Shown here piece after piece: positions 63,101 through 64,000 of a DNA stretch of 64,000 bases. The position numbers and the translations under genes are program-made. Each line of letters opens with the position of its first letter. The stretch's first letter is position 1. Origin of the DNA: Pholis gunnellus (taxonomy: Eukaryota; Chordata; Actinopteri; Perciformes; Pholidae). The notes below the pieces were generated by a model. The model was not told the origin of the DNA and searched no databases. It saw only the letters and a list, made by a program, of their open reading frames with translations. Where the stretch lies: contig OU342811.1 in NCBI GenBank assembly GCA_910591455.2, positions 5,677,947-5,741,946 on the forward strand. Direction: 5' to 3'.

Positions 63101-64000
63101 AGCAGACATGACGCGCAGCATCCTTGCCCCATGCGCAACTATAGTTGTTATCAATGTTACAATGTTATCCTTTTTTAAATTTACTATAAAAAATATAAAT
63201 AAATAAAATATAATTGAACTTAATACCGTTTACATCAATGTGAATCTCATCCAGATTCTTTCGTTTAAATTCGCCTAGTCGTCCCTGTTCCAATGCCAGA
63301 AGCACTTTGCTAACTTTGGCTAGCTATAGGGTGCCCTCTGGAAGGCGGTAGTGCTTCCTGTGGACATTGATGTTATGGCCCAGGAAATCTGCCAACTGAT
63401 CAAGTTCTGTTGTCTTCAGATTGAGAACAGTTGAAAGGGTAGCAATGTGCTTCCTCAGTTTGGTCGAGGTCAGCGCTTTGGGGTTCTTTACCTTGTCACA
63501 TTCGTGAACAAACTGCCTGATGCAGTCGCAACCCCTGATGGAATGGACAGAATGTGGCAAGGCAAACAAGAATTGATTATCATTCAGCACTCCACATTGT
63601 TCTCGCTTCTCGATCAGAATGTCCAGGGATTCCCTCATGAGTGGGGTGAGGAGAAAAGGAACTTTCCTTCCTCTCTTTCCTACGACAGTTATACACAGTT
63701 TCTGCTCCAGTGGAGTGAGGGCCAAGTTAATATCTTCATGTGTTTCTGATTTGTCTCTCGATAGGTATGAAGATAAGGGCATTCTTGATACCTCTCCTTC
63801 TCTCCGGCGATTGAACAGAATAACTTGTGCCAGAGTAACTTTAGCCAGGTCTTTCCATTTTGCGGGCGAAACCTCTTCTCTCATGGCATTCAAGAATTGC
63901 TGCCGTTTCTCAGACAAATGAGAATGAAGATTTTGGACATCCTCCGTGAATGGTAAGAGTTGAGGAGAATTCCACTTGGCTTGGTCAAGTTGAGTAAGCG
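57119..64000 (-). CDS. Fish multicopy-type protein: tyrosine-recombinase-like region plus Myb-like C terminus (5' end outside window)
   Basis: Four exons on the - strand, 5' to 3': beyond 64000 to 63227, 62294-62247, 61328-61213, 57336-57119 (TGA). Each join is in phase 1 (AACG|AG, GGAG|AT, AGAG|GG), and the frame stays open except for one TAG at 63324-63326. The large exon reads FTEDVQNLHSHLSEKRQQF, then FNRRREGEVSRMPLSSYL, and TSTKLRKHIATLS ... LADFLGHNINVHRKHYRLPEGTL. The spaced arginine, LGH and HxxHYR look like a degenerate phage-integrase (tyrosine recombinase) fold, though no clear catalytic tyrosine is seen. The last exon has two tryptophans spaced as in Myb/SANT domains (RSWTPEECAAV, QSWKGIKYFIKNRI). 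I recall similar unnamed proteins in many copies in fish. The function is unknown. The TAG makes this copy a possible pseudogene. A LINE lies in its last intron. Confidence 0.7.
57826..60147 (-). CDS. LINE reverse transcriptase frame, 773 residues
   Basis: An uninterrupted frame in the RTE/Rex3-like LINE. The first about 50 residues are the tail of the endonuclease domain (SMIDFVIVSSDLRSYVLDTR, STDHHLVVSW). The reverse transcriptase follows, with VPIFKKGDRRVCSNYRGITL, CGFRPGRGTVDQLF, the first catalytic aspartate in YMCFVDLEKAFDRVP (around residue 430) and the FADD box in SLLFADDVVLW (around residue 520). The C-terminal part ends RPTGRRPRGRPRTRWRDYIS and LLPPRPDPG. The true protein would begin upstream in the endonuclease frame, so the ATG at 60147 is only the first after the frameshift. 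The catalytic motifs are present, but the copy cannot make the full two-domain protein as it stands. Confidence 0.9.
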   Translation of the reverse strand: MVHKCTWYQNTLGRRSMIDFVIVSSDLRSYVLDTRVKRGAELSTDHHLVVSWIRWQGNRLERPGKPKRIVRVNWERLAEDPVREIFNSHLRKNFSHIQREVGNMESEWTMFKASIVDAAARSCGRKVIGACRGGNLRTRWWTPEVREAVKLKKEAFRACLAQGSPEAAERYRQARRTAAAVVAGAKTRAWEEFGEAMEKDFRLASRRFWQTIRRLRKGKQGLPQAVLSRGGGGLLTRMGDIVGRWKEHFEELLNPTNMSSAEEAAPEDLGGSPISLAEVAKVVKKLLGGKAPGVDEIRPEMLKALDTVGLSWLTRLFSVAWGSGSVPMDWQTGVVVPIFKKGDRRVCSNYRGITLLSLPGKAYARVLERRLRPFVEPRIQEEQCGFRPGRGTVDQLFTLARLLEGFWEFAQPVYMCFVDLEKAFDRVPRGSLWGVLREYGVPDPLQRAIRSLYDCSRSCVNKSDTFPVGVGLRQGCPLSPVLFVTFMDRISRRSRAVENVRFGGLGITSLLFADDVVLWASSGRDLQHSLGRFAAECEAAGMRVSTSKSEAMVLCRKPVDCSLQVGTECRPQVKEFKYLRVLFTSEGKMEREIDRRIGATAAVKQALHRTVLVKRELSRKAKLSIYWSVYVPTLTYGHELWVVTERTRSRVQAAEMSFLRRVAGLSLRDRVRSSDIRRELGVEPLLLRIERSQLRWFGHLIRMPPGRLLLEVFRARPTGRRPRGRPRTRWRDYISQLAWERLGIPQYELENVAGEREVWVSLLGLLPPRPDPG
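60111..60875 (-). pseudogene. LINE endonuclease frame, cut off by a frameshift
   Basis: The frame carries GMWNVTSLAGKEPELVQEVE, GVGILTSPRL, VCAYAPNSSSEYPAF and VLLGDFNAHVGND, the signature blocks of the apurinic-like endonuclease of RTE LINEs. It runs out at 60111 after NTMFEH. The rest of the domain (SMIDFVIV, STDHH) continues in another frame from about 60143, so a small insertion or deletion near 60140-60150 breaks the protein. The ATG used here may not be the native start, because the element's 5' region is poorly defined. Confidence 0.8.
61117..61156. repeat. Two tandem 20-bp units at the 5' end of the LINE
   Basis: GGTGGCGATTCGCGGAGGAG at 61117-61136 is repeated exactly at 61137-61156, ending two bases before the inferred 5' boundary of the LINE. 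Confidence 0.95.
61538..61629. repeat. Two exact 46-bp tandem units rich in small palindromes
   Basis: The units 61538-61583 and 61584-61629 are identical. Each contains the palindromes TTAGTATTACTAA and ACTAGT, and an internal direct repeat GACTAGTACTAACAT. They lie in an intron of the recombinase-like gene. Confidence 0.95.
61631..61809. repeat. Foldback (MITE-like) element with a terminal palindrome
   Basis: CCAGGTGATGC (61631-61641) pairs with GCATCACCTGG (61646-61656) across TAAT, a perfect 11-bp palindrome. The arm 61646-61690 is imperfectly complementary to 61763-61809 (shared ACTCCTCCATT and CAATAGAT), 72 bases away. The whole could fold into a long hairpin, as in miniature transposons. 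Confidence 0.8.
62175..62199. repeat. (TA)n microsatellite
   Basis: About 12 TA units, 48 bases downstream (lower coordinates) of exon 62294-62247 of the recombinase-like gene. Confidence 0.9.

Overview
This is a piece of a ray-finned fish chromosome, most likely a percomorph teleost. Its genes are vertebrate genes split by many short introns with GT-AG ends. The intergenic DNA and introns hold CA/GT/CT microsatellites, an RTE-clade (Rex3-like) LINE, hAT-type DNA elements and other repeats of teleost type. No bacterial features, tRNA or rRNA genes, or CRISPR arrays were seen.

Layout from left to right. (1) 268-8349, + strand: the last 16 coding exons of an axonemal dynein heavy chain, best matched to dnah2. 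(2) 8350-11229: an intergenic region made largely of hAT-like sequence, with a CTCF-like motif just before the next gene. (3) 11230-21725, +: a complete ercc2 (XPD helicase of TFIIH), 23 coding exons that splice to exactly 760 residues, the length of human XPD. (4) 24528-32891, -: a complete klc3 (kinesin light chain), 13 coding exons, 513 residues. It is tail-to-tail with ercc2, and the predicted 3' ends may overlap. (5) About 34.5-49.2 kb: a long stretch without a recognised protein gene. It contains a hAT element with a perfect 8-bp target duplication, a LINE tail, minisatellites, a muscle-type promoter-like block with a perfect CArG box near 38.3 kb, and an E-box/MEF2 cluster near 48.7 kb. 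(6) 50663-54567, +: a complete ckm (muscle creatine kinase), 8 coding exons, 380 residues, preceded by a TATA box and a noncoding first exon. (7) 57119 to the window end, -: the 3' part of a fish multicopy-type gene whose product has a tyrosine-recombinase-like region and a separate C-terminal Myb-like exon. A near full-length RTE/Rex3-like LINE (57797-61158, also -) lies in one of its introns.

The order and orientation ercc2 > < klc3 ... ckm > is, as I recall it, the arrangement of human 19q13.3 (CKM, KLC3, ERCC2), so it is old linkage. dnah2 lies elsewhere in human (17p), so its place beside ercc2 is a fish-side arrangement. The genes do not form one pathway: ciliary motor, DNA repair and transcription, kinesin cargo adaptor, muscle energy buffering, and a probably transposon-derived gene.

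The least ordinary parts are the recombinase-like gene, which has an in-frame TAG in an otherwise open exon and a run of phase-1 introns; the nested palindromic repeats in one of its introns; a 19-bp inverted repeat lying on its stop codon; and the putative muscle control sequences between klc3 and ckm. Exon coordinates were derived by hand from reading frame and splice consensus. Names of interspersed repeats rest on remembered family features, not on a database search.
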